Part shown: positions 38,206 to 47,350 of the stretch, piece by piece
Layout: every line of letters begins with the position of its first letter
Numbering within the stretch: position 1 is the first letter of the stretch
Assembly: GCA_022823465.1 (NCBI GenBank)
Contig: JAJEHX010000018.1
Coordinates: 1-64,000, forward strand
Reading direction: 5' to 3'
DNA: 64,000 nt
Source: Candidatus Latescibacterota bacterium
GTDB lineage: Bacteria; JAAXHH01
Program-made: the position numbers and the translations under genes
The notes under the pieces: generated by a model
What the model was told of the DNA's origin: nothing
What the model saw: only the letters and a program-made list of their open reading frames with translations
Database searches by the model: none

Positions 38206-38909
38206 ACTACCTTGCTCACCTGTACTTCGCCGAAGACACGCCCGAGTCTCGCGTGGGGAACCTGATGGTGGATTTCGTCCGGGGACCCGTGGACGGTCAG
38301 CCGTACAATGGCGCGGTCATGCGGGGCATGCGGAGTCACGTGGCCGTGGATCGCTACACCGACGGCCACGAAGTGGTCCGCGAGAGCAAGGCGCTCATAA
38401 GCGGCACCCGACGACGATTCGCCGGGATCATCGTGGATATCTGCTACGACCATTTCCTTGCAAGGCACTGGTCGGACTTTTCGGACGAGTCTCTCGCCGG
38501 TTTCATCGACCGGACCTACAGTTCCCTGAGTGCCTACCGGGGCGATATGCCGCCGGTCCTCTCACGGGTACTGAATCACATGGTGAAGCACGACTGGCTG
38601 GGCGGCTACCGGGAACTGACGGGCATCGGGCGGGCGCTGGACGGCCTGTCCATGCGCATCCGGCGGCCCAACACGCTGGCGGGATCGGTGGAGGAACTCG
38701 AGGCCAACTACGGAGCGATGGAAGGACAGTTCCTGCGGTTTTTCCCGGACCTGATCAGACACATGGAGACCGGACCAGGCAGCATGGACGAAGGGGCGCG
38801 GGTACAACCGACCGGCAGTACGGACAAAGAGGCGCGGGTCGGGCGTGAAAGCCGCGAGGCACGGGACGACCGCCGTGATAGACCACTGGAAAGGCAACGG
38901 GCGCGATGA
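38202..38909 (+). CDS. acpH: Acyl carrier protein phosphodiesterase (AcpH/DUF479) with repetitive tail
   Basis: Hydrolase removing 4'-phosphopantetheine from holo-ACP, 235 residues. Family start [21 protein letters not shown], then [14 protein letters not shown] and [11 protein letters not shown] metal-binding segments. The standard family length is about 195 residues. The final 40 residues are a charged, low-complexity extension containing a duplicated 26-bp core (GSMDEGARV / GSTDKEARV). The extension reaches the ATGA overlap with the next gene, so it may have arisen by duplication that moved the stop codon. The function assignment rests on the N-terminal part. Confidence 0.85.
   Translation: MNYLAHLYFAEDTPESRVGNLMVDFVRGPVDGQPYNGAVMRGMRSHVAVDRYTDGHEVVRESKALISGTRRRFAGIIVDICYDHFLARHWSDFSDESLAGFIDRTYSSLSAYRGDMPPVLSRVLNHMVKHDWLGGYRELTGIGRALDGLSMRIRRPNTLAGSVEELEANYGAMEGQFLRFFPDLIRHMETGPGSMDEGARVQPTGSTDKEARVGRESREARDDRRDRPLERQRAR
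38778..38839. repeat. 26-bp direct repeat (36-bp period) in the acpH 3' extension
   Basis: 38778-38803 and 38814-38839 agree at 22 of 26 positions and are in frame, giving two GS-x-D-x-x-ARV peptides. Confidence 0.8.
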
Positions 38910-40045
38910 ACAACCACTACGACGTCATCGTCGTCGGTATCGGCGCCATGGGTTCGGCGACGTGCTACCACCTGGCCGGCCGGGGGGCGAAGGTCTTAGG
39001 TCTGGAACGCTTCGACCTGCCCCACGCCCAGGGCAGTTCCCACGGATATTCCCGCCACACGAAGACGGCGGTGTACGTGGATACGCCCTACGAGCCCTTC
39101 ATCGGGCGCTCCTTCGAGCTCTGGCGGCTCCTCGAGGGCGAGACAGGCCAGCAGATCCTGGTGACGACCGGCTACCTGCGCATGGCCGATACCGGGTCGT
39201 GGGATCATTTGCGGGGCAAGGTAACGCACGAGGTGCTGACCGCCGACGAACTGGCCTACCGGTATCCGCAGTTCACGCTGACGTCCGACTACCACGGACT
39301 GTACGATCCGAACGGCGGGCTGCTCCGTCCTGAACTGGGCATCGCGAGTCACATCATACAGGCGTCGCGGCGCGGCGCCGAGATACGCGGACGCGAGGCC
39401 GTGACCGGGTGGAAGGAAACCGGCCAATGCGTGGAGATGGAGACCGACCGGGGCCGTTACAGCGCGGACCAGGTCGTCTTCTGCAGCGGTTCGTGGACCG
39501 CCCCGCTGATCGCGGACCTCGGCATATCCATGACCGTTACGCGGCAGCCCCTGGCCTGGGTGTGGCCCGCGCGGAACGCGGCGTCCTTCGACGTCGGAGC
39601 GCTGCCCATCTGGCAGATCCCCGCGCCCGAAATGGACGGCGAGTACTACGGATTCCCCATGATGCCCGACCATCCCGGGTTCAAGCTGGCGCTCCACAGG
39701 TACGGCGAGGCGTCCGATCCCGACAACCTGGACCGGAGCGCCCGTCCCGAAGACGAGAAGGAGGTGCGGGCGTGCCTGCGCCGGTACATTCCCGACGCCG
39801 ACGGACCGCTCACGGCCATGCGGATCTGCATGTACACCCGAACGGCGGATGATCATCCCGTGATCGACCGGCATCCGAACCACGAGCGGGTGACGGTGGG
39901 CTGCGGCTTCAGCGGGACCGGCTTCAAGTTCTCCTGCGTCTTCGGCGAATGGCTGGCCGAAACGGCCCTCGGGCAGCAGACGACGATCGAAAACGACACC
40001 TTCCGTTTCGAACGACTGCTCGCGTCCGAAAATACAACCGACTAA
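38906..40045 (+). CDS. Monomeric sarcosine oxidase / N-methyltryptophan oxidase-like flavoenzyme
   Basis: DAO-family FAD oxidase, 379 residues. Dinucleotide motif VIVVGIGAMGSATCYHLA at the N-terminus. HGYSRHTKTA lies near the flavin, and RICMYTRTADDHPVID contains the Cys that binds FAD covalently in monomeric sarcosine oxidases. A C-terminal GCGFSGTGFKF motif closes the FAD site. It oxidises N-methyl amino acids such as sarcosine, which would fit use of methylated osmolytes. It starts by ATGA overlap with acpH. A PhyH gene follows 106 bp downstream. Confidence 0.9.
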   Translation: MNNHYDVIVVGIGAMGSATCYHLAGRGAKVLGLERFDLPHAQGSSHGYSRHTKTAVYVDTPYEPFIGRSFELWRLLEGETGQQILVTTGYLRMADTGSWDHLRGKVTHEVLTADELAYRYPQFTLTSDYHGLYDPNGGLLRPELGIASHIIQASRRGAEIRGREAVTGWKETGQCVEMETDRGRYSADQVVFCSGSWTAPLIADLGISMTVTRQPLAWVWPARNAASFDVGALPIWQIPAPEMDGEYYGFPMMPDHPGFKLALHRYGEASDPDNLDRSARPEDEKEVRACLRRYIPDADGPLTAMRICMYTRTADDHPVIDRHPNHERVTVGCGFSGTGFKFSCVFGEWLAETALGQQTTIENDTFRFERLLASENTTD

Positions 40046-40047
40046 GT

Positions 40048-40081
40048 ATACAGCGCGCCTCACAAATACAGCGCGCCTCAC
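40048..40081. repeat. 16-bp exact direct repeat (18-bp period) after the sarcosine oxidase-like gene
   Basis: ATACAGCGCGCCTCAC at 40048-40063 and 40066-40081, separated by AA. Located just past the stop codon. Confidence 0.93.
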
Positions 40082-40151
40082 GATCTGAATACTGACGGTG
40101 TGATTCAGCACATACAACGACCGGAACCCTGACAGGACAGGAGCGACCATC

Positions 40152-40943
40152 ATGAATACCCATATCACCGCGGACCAGTGGACGGTATTCGAACGGCAGG
40201 GTTACCTGCGTCTCGGCACCGTGATGGAGCCGGGTGAGCTCGTGCGGCTCCAAGAGCGTATCGACGACATCATGCTGGGCAGGGCCGATATCGACTACAG
40301 CCGGGTCATGATGCAGCTCGACCGCGACCCGGAGCGTGGGGGAGACAAGCCCGGACCGCAGAGCAGGGGCCACAAGGGCGCCACGCTGAGCTACCGGAAG
40401 ATCCAGGACCTGGAACTGGACCCCGTGTATCTCGCCTTCATGCAGAAACCGGTCTTCGAGGCGATCTGCGAACGGGTCTACGGTCCCGACACACCGGTGG
40501 CCTGCTTCCGAGCAATGTTCATGAACAAGCCCAGCGGGGAAGGTACGCCGCTCGTGTGGCACCAGGACCGGTGGACCGACTTGGACCGCGACCCCCTCGT
40601 CACGTTGTGGACGGCGCTGGACGACGCCGTCGAGGCAAACGGCTGCGTGAAGATCATCCCGGGGTCGCACCGCCGGCTCATCAACCCGAGCCATGGCTCC
40701 GGGTTCCTGACCGACGAGCAGGCGGCGGCCGTGGTGGCCGAAAACGAACCCGTCAACATGGAAGTCGCGTCCGGCGAAACTGTCCTGATGCACAACTGGA
40801 TGCTGCACAGTTCCGGGACGAACAGTACCGATACGGCGAGACGCGCCTTCAGCGTGTGCTTCATGGACGCGGCGACCCGGTCCCGGGCGGGGCACACCTT
40901 CCCCGTCATTTTCGGCGAGGGGTCGCTGAGTCCGGCGCTGTAA
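40152..40943 (+). CDS. Phytanoyl-CoA dioxygenase (PhyH) family protein
   Basis: Third PhyH paralogue, 263 residues. HxD ligand pair in VWHQDRWTDL at about residue 137, distal His in WMLHSSGTNSTDTARRAF with the 2-oxoglutarate Arg at the end. EANGCVKIIPGSH is the conserved strand between them. It is on the same strand as the sarcosine oxidase-like gene. PhyH enzymes and N-methyl amino acid oxidases could act on the same class of compound, but this is inference from proximity. Confidence 0.9.
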   Translation: MNTHITADQWTVFERQGYLRLGTVMEPGELVRLQERIDDIMLGRADIDYSRVMMQLDRDPERGGDKPGPQSRGHKGATLSYRKIQDLELDPVYLAFMQKPVFEAICERVYGPDTPVACFRAMFMNKPSGEGTPLVWHQDRWTDLDRDPLVTLWTALDDAVEANGCVKIIPGSHRRLINPSHGSGFLTDEQAAAVVAENEPVNMEVASGETVLMHNWMLHSSGTNSTDTARRAFSVCFMDAATRSRAGHTFPVIFGEGSLSPAL

Positions 40944-41002
40944 CACTCGCGCTTAGTGACGCGTTGCAGATCGCTGCGTGAAATCCCGGCATTATCTGGT
41001 CA

Positions 41003-41022
41003 TTACGGCGTACAGGCCGTAA
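41003..41022. repeat. 7-bp inverted repeat (hairpin) upstream of the solute-binding lipoprotein
   Basis: TTACGGC at 41003-41009 and GCCGTAA at 41016-41022 with a 6-nt loop. No T-run follows, so it is more likely an operator or a structured leader than an intrinsic terminator. Confidence 0.4.
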
Positions 41023-41056
41023 CTTTCTACCAAGGAGCGAGAGAGGATTCCTTCCC

Positions 41057-41884
41057 ATGATTTTCAAGCATAAAAGCATACTGGCCGCCGTCTTCATCGC
41101 CGCACTGATCATTTCGGGCTGCGGATCCGCTTCGGAAACTACCCGGCCCAGCCTGCTCGACCAGATCAAGCAGCGGGGGACCATACGGGTCGGCGTGTCG
41201 ACTTTCGTCCCCTGGGCCATGCGAAACAAGCAAGGAGAACTGGTGGGATTCGAGGTCGACGTGGCCAGCCGCCTGGCGTCCGACGCCGGACTGGAGATCG
41301 AATTCATTCCCACGGCCTGGGACGGGATCATCCCCGGACTCCTGGCCGGCAAGTTCGACGCGATCATCGCCGGCATGTCAATCACTCCGGCGCGTAACCT
41401 GAGCGTAAACTTCACCCGGCCCTATTCCCATTCGGAACTGCTCCTTGCCGCCGGCAGGGACAAGGCGGGCCATCTCGTCGACAGGGAGGACTACGACCGC
41501 GCCGACGTGACCATCGCGGTGCGACGCGGCTCGACCTCGGTCCAGGCCGCGCGTAAGAACTTCCCCAGTGCGACCATCCAGCAGTTCGACGACGACATCC
41601 TCGCCTTCCAGGAGGTGCTGAACGGCAACGCCGAAGCGGTGATTGCGTCCTCGCCCAAACCGGAACACGAGGTCCTGCGCAACAGCGACCGGCTGTTCAT
41701 TCCCTTTGACGAACCTCTGGACCGGGGCGCCGAGGCCATCGCGATCCGCCAAGGCGAAACGGACGCCCTGAATTTCTTCGACAACTGGATCCTGCTGCGG
41801 ACCGAGGATGGATGGCTGAAAGAACGGCGGGATTACTGGTTCAAGACGCTGGACTGGGAGGACGAAGTGGCGGAGGACCAGTAG
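41057..41884 (+). CDS. Amino-acid-type ABC transporter substrate-binding lipoprotein
   Basis: Periplasmic binding protein of the SBP_bac_3 family, 275 residues. A lipoprotein signal peptide ends in the lipobox ISGC (Cys about residue 22). The mature protein begins with the family pattern RGTIRVGVSTFVPWAM, then GFEVDVASRLA, WDGIIPGLLAGKFDAIIAGMSIT and DRGAEAIAIRQG. It binds a polar amino acid or similar ligand. No permease or ATPase gene is adjacent, so it is an orphan that must use a transporter encoded elsewhere. Start ATG 41057. Confidence 0.92.
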   Translation: MIFKHKSILAAVFIAALIISGCGSASETTRPSLLDQIKQRGTIRVGVSTFVPWAMRNKQGELVGFEVDVASRLASDAGLEIEFIPTAWDGIIPGLLAGKFDAIIAGMSITPARNLSVNFTRPYSHSELLLAAGRDKAGHLVDREDYDRADVTIAVRRGSTSVQAARKNFPSATIQQFDDDILAFQEVLNGNAEAVIASSPKPEHEVLRNSDRLFIPFDEPLDRGAEAIAIRQGETDALNFFDNWILLRTEDGWLKERRDYWFKTLDWEDEVAEDQ

Positions 41885-41933
41885 AAAGCATCCGGCAAGG
41901 AGTGTTTACCGGGAGCTTTGTAATTAGCGGGGC

Positions 41934-41977
41934 CAGGTGTTTTTGAAGGTACTATATATATCCAGGTTTGACACCTG
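41934..41977. repeat. Long-loop inverted repeat between convergent genes
   Basis: CAGGTGT at 41934-41940 and ACACCTG at 41971-41977 flank an AT-rich 30 bp. It sits where the lipoprotein and antitoxin genes converge. Possible bidirectional terminator, weak because no T-tract follows. Confidence 0.3.
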
Positions 41978-41989
41978 CTGCTGATGTAC

Positions 41990-42316
41990 TCAGGCCTCGA
42001 CGCTTAGTCGTCCCGTTCCCCTTGACCGAGCCTTCCGGATTTTGATGTCGATGTCACGCCCCAATCTTGTCAGAAGACGAAGAAGCCGCTCCAATGAGTA
42101 CTCCTGGAAGTCTCCTCGCATCAGTCGCGACACATCGGGTTGTGACAGCCCCAGTAGTTTCGCCGCCTCGACCTGTTTAAGGCCACGTTGGCGAATGATC
42201 CTGTCGATACGCGTAACCAACTCAGCCTTGAGCAGGTGCGCTTCGGCATCCGGTAAGCCCAGATCAGCAAAGACGTTTCCGCTGCTGCGTTCAATCTTTA
42301 TGTCTTGGGTCTTCAT
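41990..42316 (-). CDS. XRE-family antitoxin (HigA/COG5606-like)
   Basis: Helix-turn-helix protein, 108 residues. The HTH covers about residues 48-70: GLKQVEAAKLLGLSQPDVSRLMRG. The N-terminus has the FADLGLPDAEAHLLKAELV segment typical of the COG5606 antitoxins that partner Gp49-like toxins. The ATG at 42316 shares one base with the stop codon of the toxin remnant, so the two were translationally coupled. The gene itself looks intact although its toxin is internally deleted. It would act as an autorepressor and, if a related toxin exists elsewhere, as a neutraliser. Confidence 0.85.
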   Translation of the reverse strand: MKTQDIKIERSSGNVFADLGLPDAEAHLLKAELVTRIDRIIRQRGLKQVEAAKLLGLSQPDVSRLMRGDFQEYSLERLLRLLTRLGRDIDIKIRKARSRGTGRLSVEA

Positions 42317-42484
42317 CAGTCTTCCTCCTCTTCATAGTATAAACGGTAATGCTGCTCCGCGATTTTCAATCTGCGCCTGATAGAGTGCAAAGCCTATCTT
42401 GCTACGTACAAATTTTGGAAACGCTTTAAGGTCTGACTTACTGGAGCCGACCCATTCGATAGGTTTTAGTATCTGAGTGGTCAT
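42316..42484 (-). pseudogene. Internally deleted Gp49/HigB-like (PF05973) toxin gene
   Basis: The start MTTQILKPIEWVGSSKSDL and following AFPKFVRSKIGFALYQAQ match the N-terminus of Gp49-like RelE-superfamily toxins. The reading frame then ends after 50 residues (stop at 42332). In the next frame the DNA reads RLKIAEQHYRLYYEEED and stops at 42316-42318, which is the characteristic C-terminus of the same family. The middle of the protein (about 55-60 residues, including the catalytic strands) is missing and the frame is shifted at the junction near 42375. It is therefore a non-functional deletion derivative. Its promoter and the antitoxin are kept. Confidence 0.85.
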
Positions 42485-42488
42485 AGCA

Positions 42489-42517
42489 ATGATAGTTGAT
42501 CCACCATATTTGCACAA
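42489..42517 (-). promoter_or_regulatory. Candidate promoter of the toxin-antitoxin remnant
   Basis: On the minus strand TTGTGC (42512-42517) and TATCAT (42489-42494) are separated by 17 bp. It lies only a few bases before the toxin start codon, implying a very short or absent leader. Confidence 0.35.
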
Positions 42518-42629
42518 TCTTTTTCGGAATCCTGAACTTTGAGCCCGATCTCGGCCAAACCATGTAAAATGGGTGGCTGTTTTACAACAAAACGGTCCTG
42601 TAGTTCGTAACAAACGCCCGAATTACCGC

Positions 42630-42658
42630 TTGACATCAACCCTTCCCCTGCATATCTG
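42630..42658 (+). promoter_or_regulatory. Candidate promoter upstream of cysS
   Basis: Perfect TTGACA at 42630-42635, 17-bp spacer, and TATCTG at 42653-42658. It would give a leader of about 125 nt before cysS that contains a small open frame. Confidence 0.4.
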
Positions 42659-42662
42659 GTAC

Positions 42663-42787
42663 ATGGCAAAATTGACGATAAACGAGACTGAATCTCGAAA
42701 CGGATTTAGGTGGCCGGAGAAACTGGAGCAGCTGGAGATACCGGAGCAGCCGTCAAGGCCAGAGAAGATCCAACGGAATCACATTCC

Positions 42788-42791
<4 letters not shown>
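42663..42791 (+). CDS. Possible 42-residue upstream open frame coupled to cysS
   Basis: ATG at 42663, hydrophilic product starting MAKLTINETESR and rich in Glu/Pro, with the stop TGA overlapping the cysS ATG as ATGA (42788-42791). No clear ribosome site precedes it, and the candidate promoter's transcription start would fall at or next to the ATG. The second half is formed by a 4 x 9-bp repeat. The overlap is the main reason to list it; it could equally be fortuitous. Confidence 0.25.
42716..42751. repeat. Four 9-bp tandem repeats in the cysS leader
   Basis: GGAGAAACT, GGAGCAGCT, GGAGATACC and GGAGCAGCC follow one another without gaps. Confidence 0.75.
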
Positions 42792-44185
<1,394 letters not shown>

Positions 44186-44218
44186 CGATTACCCCGAACG
44201 CGGTAGCGAACATTCCTC

Positions 44219-44998
44219 ATGAATCTGCTCCTCGTCGGTGGTTCCGGCCTTGTCGGGACGGCCGTCACACCCTACCTGCGGAAACACCATAACCTGCGCG
44301 TGCTGGACCTCAAATCCCCTGAACACGACCTGGAGTATGTCGAAGGATCCATCGCCGATCCCGACACGGTGCGCCGGGCCCTCGACGGCATGGACGGGTT
44401 CATCACAATGGTCATGAAGGGTGGCCAGGGCGGCCATGACCGGCATCACACCTTGGAACAGGTGATCGACAACTATACCGTCAACTGCCTGGGCCACCAT
44501 ATACTGCTGTATACCGCCGCTGAAATGGGCATCATGCGCGGGATCTACACCGGCACCATGAGCGTCCACAACCGGCACCGGACCTGGTATCCTTCCGAGG
44601 AGGAGGTGCCCCTGGACGGTCCCAACGTCTACGGGTTGACTAAGGGACTCACGGAGGAGATCTGCCGGTATTTTGCCCGTGAGTACGACATGAGCCTGCT
44701 CGTCTACCGGATCACGGGACCCTGCAACAGAGCCATGTTCATCGACCGGATCAAGCACCCGCCCGGCGGGCCAAAACTCTATTACACCGACGAGGAAGAC
44801 ATGGCCGAGGCCTACCTGGCAGGGCTGCGTTTCCTAGACCAGGGCGGCAGCGGCCAGGGCGGCAGCGTTCAGGCCGGCCGAGGCCGCTGCGAGGTGTTCT
44901 TCATCTCCGGGGACGAGAAGCGCGAAGAAATGAACATGGCCAGGGCCCGCGAGCTTTTGGACTGGGAGCCGGTAGCGCGGAAGAAGCTGGGGATCTGA
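44219..44998 (+). CDS. NAD-dependent epimerase/dehydratase (extended SDR)
   Basis: Short-chain dehydrogenase-like protein of 259 residues. Cofactor motif LLVGGSGLVGTAV at the N-terminus, substrate-site Tyr-x-x-x-Lys in NVYGLTKGLTEEI. It is short for an extended SDR and the active-site Ser appears in YTGTMSVHN. Near the C-terminus a 3 x 15-bp tandem repeat inserts QGGSG-QGGSV-QAGRG into an otherwise plain loop. The substrate is unknown, probably a nucleotide sugar or uronate. It lies 33 bp after cysS. Confidence 0.82.
   Translation: MNLLLVGGSGLVGTAVTPYLRKHHNLRVLDLKSPEHDLEYVEGSIADPDTVRRALDGMDGFITMVMKGGQGGHDRHHTLEQVIDNYTVNCLGHHILLYTAAEMGIMRGIYTGTMSVHNRHRTWYPSEEEVPLDGPNVYGLTKGLTEEICRYFAREYDMSLLVYRITGPCNRAMFIDRIKHPPGGPKLYYTDEEDMAEAYLAGLRFLDQGGSGQGGSVQAGRGRCEVFFISGDEKREEMNMARARELLDWEPVARKKLGI
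44840..44884. repeat. Three 15-bp in-frame tandem repeats in the SDR gene
   Basis: 44840-44854, 44855-44869 and 44870-44884. The first two differ by two bases. Encodes a Gly/Gln/Ser-rich pentapeptide triplet. Confidence 0.9.
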
Positions 44999-45070
44999 GG
45001 TTCCGGAGGCCGGGAATACGCGGGGTGCCGGTGTTCAGAACCACCGCGCCGTCGTGACGGCCAAGGCCGG

Positions 45071-45745
45071 TTACGGCCGCCTGGCCGCCATGCACGCCTT
45101 TTTTCCCCGCTGCATTTCACACCTGAAATCGACGTAGCCCAGGCTGGACAGCAGGACCTTGTGCGTTTCAACGGGCAACCTGCGGGGTCGTTCGGGGTCG
45201 TCTTTCTCGAATGGAACCACGAAGTCTGCGTTGACCAGGAGGCCGCCTGGTGCCAGGATTCCCAGGATCTGTCGGTAGACGGCTTCGAGGGCGTCGATAC
45301 CGCCGAGGTCGTGGAACGTCTGGAGCGAGAAGGCTGCGTCGAAAGGGCCGATACCTGCGGTCCATGCGACATCTTTAAGGTCCGCGTGGACAAGGCGTAT
45401 GTCCCGATGGCCGGCCGTTTCAAGCAGTTCCTTCCCGTGCAGGACGAGCGCCGGCTCGATCTCGATCCCTGTATACTCGACAGTGGCGGGCGGCCCCTCA
45501 CCGGATGCATCGGCTAACGAGTTCAGCACGGACCTGGCGAGTCCCGCCGCGCCGACCCCCAGTTCCAGCACCCGGATCACCGCGTGACGCTTCTCCTCGC
45601 TCGGATCCACAACACCCTCATTACACCACCGGACCAGCGCCCTCACGACGCACTCGGCCATCATCGCCCGCTCCGGCCACCTCCGGTCCAGATCCGCCGT
45701 CCATGCGTCGATGTAGTCCGGCCCGGTGAAATCCGACAACGCCAT
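45071..45745 (-). CDS. Class I SAM-dependent methyltransferase
   Basis: Rossmann-fold methyltransferase of 224 residues. Motif I VLELGVGAAGLARSVL, acidic residue at the end of strand 2 in YTGIEIEPAL, then FDAAFSLQTFHDLGG (motif IV region) and LAPGGLLVNADFV (motif VI). The substrate is not predictable. Immediately upstream (on its strand) lies a spacer with repeated copies of the neighbouring gene's 3' end. Confidence 0.85.
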   Translation of the reverse strand: MALSDFTGPDYIDAWTADLDRRWPERAMMAECVVRALVRWCNEGVVDPSEEKRHAVIRVLELGVGAAGLARSVLNSLADASGEGPPATVEYTGIEIEPALVLHGKELLETAGHRDIRLVHADLKDVAWTAGIGPFDAAFSLQTFHDLGGIDALEAVYRQILGILAPGGLLVNADFVVPFEKDDPERPRRLPVETHKVLLSSLGYVDFRCEMQRGKKACMAARRP

Positions 45746-45775
45746 GCCAGAGGTTCCCTTGTCGTTGCGTGTGGT

Positions 45776-45928
45776 CTAGTCGGTCCGCTTCGGCATGCAA
45801 CCGTGCCCCGTGCTCCTTGGCCGGTCCGCGTCAATACAGCACGTCCGTACCCGCGCCGCTGGTAAGTCTGTGTCGATCTGGCCCTGTAATCATGCCTTCT
45901 AGTCGGTCCGCGTCGGCTTGCGCCCGTG
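45776..45928. repeat. 30-bp direct repeat duplicating the 3' coding end of the 45899-47251 gene
   Basis: 45899-45928 is the end of that gene and encodes HGRKPTRTD-stop. 45776-45805, 123 bp further downstream, matches at 26 of 30 positions and would encode HGCMPKRTD-stop. Confidence 0.85.
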
Positions 45929-47251
45929 GCTGAAGGAATCGAGCCGGGGCGTATCAGGCGGCCAGTAAGGTGCGTCGTTCGACTCCTGCCAGGGATTGCC
46001 GCAGAAATTGGTGAGGATATGCCATTCGGGCGCGCCGATATCGGGGTCGGGATGGAAGAGAAAACGCTTGAGGCCGGCTTCCCTGGAGGCGTTGAGGATC
46101 CCGTGCAGGTCCCGGGCCGGCATGGCGTCGCCCGCGTGGGGCGCCCGGCCCGTCGAGACCCAGCAGATGCACTTGTCCGTATCACCGATGGCCTCCAGGG
46201 CGCGGCGGGTTTCCCCGTACACGATGGTGGAGAAGAACTCGTCGGGGAACCCCATCTCCATGTCCATCAGGGTGCGCACGCCCGGCAGGTCGATGCCGAA
46301 GAGCAGTTTCACCACGTCGAAGGCGTCCTCTTCGGTGAGCGACGGGTTCCACTTCCGTAGCCGCTGCACCCAGCGGGAGACCGTCCCGTACATGCCGTCG
46401 AAGCCCCGGTGCCAGTAGTAGTGCTTGGGGAAGATAAAGTCGAACCAGGAAGCCATGGCGTGGTAGTCCTGGCAGGTCAGCGAGGAGAAGGCTGCCGTGC
46501 GCGGGATGCCGCCGAGTTCCACCTTGCGGTTGAGCTTGCCGACCTGTTCGGCTATGGCGGCCATGAATCCAAGGGCCGTTTCGCGGCGGGCACGGAGCCA
46601 GTACAGGGCATCCTCGTTGATGTCGAAGAGTTGCATGCCCGCCAGCATGCCGCCCGGCGCGCGATACCGTACCTCGGCCGGTGTGAGCTGGTGAAACCGT
46701 GTACGCAGGTGTTCGATCCCCTGCTGCAGCCGGTCCATGTCATACCCCAGCGCGGCGAAGCGCTCGTCTTCGCCGGGTCGTATCTCGAAGAGTTCGCCCC
46801 CGTGGTGGAAGGCGAGTTCGTAGTGCTGTTCCCCAGGGCCGTCGATCAGGAATCCGTGGGCCTGGGGCAGTGCGTTCATGGCATCCTGGACGGTCGCTGC
46901 GTGGCTGATTGCGCCGTATGGATCTTCTTCCACGGGAAGGCGTCCCCCGCCCAGGCCGGCGCCAAAGGTAATGATGTGCCAGCCCCGCTCCCTGGCGTCG
47001 TCGAGCATGGCGGAGAAAAGGCGTTCCTTTTCGGGGTCGCGGGGCATCTCACCGGGTGGATCGACGCCGAAGGACCGGTATACGGCGGGGTCGCTGCCGA
47101 AGACCGGGATCCGCGTGCCGTCATCCAGCTCGAAGTGGAGATAGCCCACCACGATGCCGGTGACGCCGCCGTCCTGCCACGCGTCGAAGATCCGCTTGTA
47201 GTCGGTAATGTATCGATCGAGGGGGTTGTGGACGAAGATCCAGGCTTCCAT
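45899..47251 (-). CDS. Conserved hypothetical protein, possible TIM-barrel glycosidase-like
   Basis: 450 residues, not confidently recognised. The N-terminus EAWIFVHNPLDRYITDYKRIFDAW and later aromatic, acidic segments (DFIFPKHYYWHRGFDGMYG, LPGVRTLMDMEMGFPDEFF, RFLFHPDPDIGAPEWHIL) suggest an eight-stranded barrel as in uncharacterised glycoside hydrolase-like proteins. No signal peptide. It neighbours another conserved unknown (47351-48460) on the same strand about 100 bp upstream, so they may function together. The 3' end is duplicated downstream. Confidence 0.6.
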   Translation of the reverse strand: MEAWIFVHNPLDRYITDYKRIFDAWQDGGVTGIVVGYLHFELDDGTRIPVFGSDPAVYRSFGVDPPGEMPRDPEKERLFSAMLDDARERGWHIITFGAGLGGGRLPVEEDPYGAISHAATVQDAMNALPQAHGFLIDGPGEQHYELAFHHGGELFEIRPGEDERFAALGYDMDRLQQGIEHLRTRFHQLTPAEVRYRAPGGMLAGMQLFDINEDALYWLRARRETALGFMAAIAEQVGKLNRKVELGGIPRTAAFSSLTCQDYHAMASWFDFIFPKHYYWHRGFDGMYGTVSRWVQRLRKWNPSLTEEDAFDVVKLLFGIDLPGVRTLMDMEMGFPDEFFSTIVYGETRRALEAIGDTDKCICWVSTGRAPHAGDAMPARDLHGILNASREAGLKRFLFHPDPDIGAPEWHILTNFCGNPWQESNDAPYWPPDTPRLDSFSHGRKPTRTD

Positions 47252-47350
47252 TTAGGTCTCCTTGCCGGGAATTGTACTATGACGCGAGCGCTGGTTTGCG
47301 GAACCCATGCATCGTGGCCCGCCGGCATTTCCTTAATCCAGTTTCAACTT

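Noticed and set aside
41934-41977. Attachment site flanking the toxin-antitoxin remnant
   Set aside because: Only a short inverted repeat is present; no direct repeats, integrase or tRNA gene define an insertion.
42485-42787. T-box or other riboswitch before cysS
   Set aside because: No T-box sequence, specifier-loop structure or anti-terminator pair could be recognised. The leader is repeat-rich instead.
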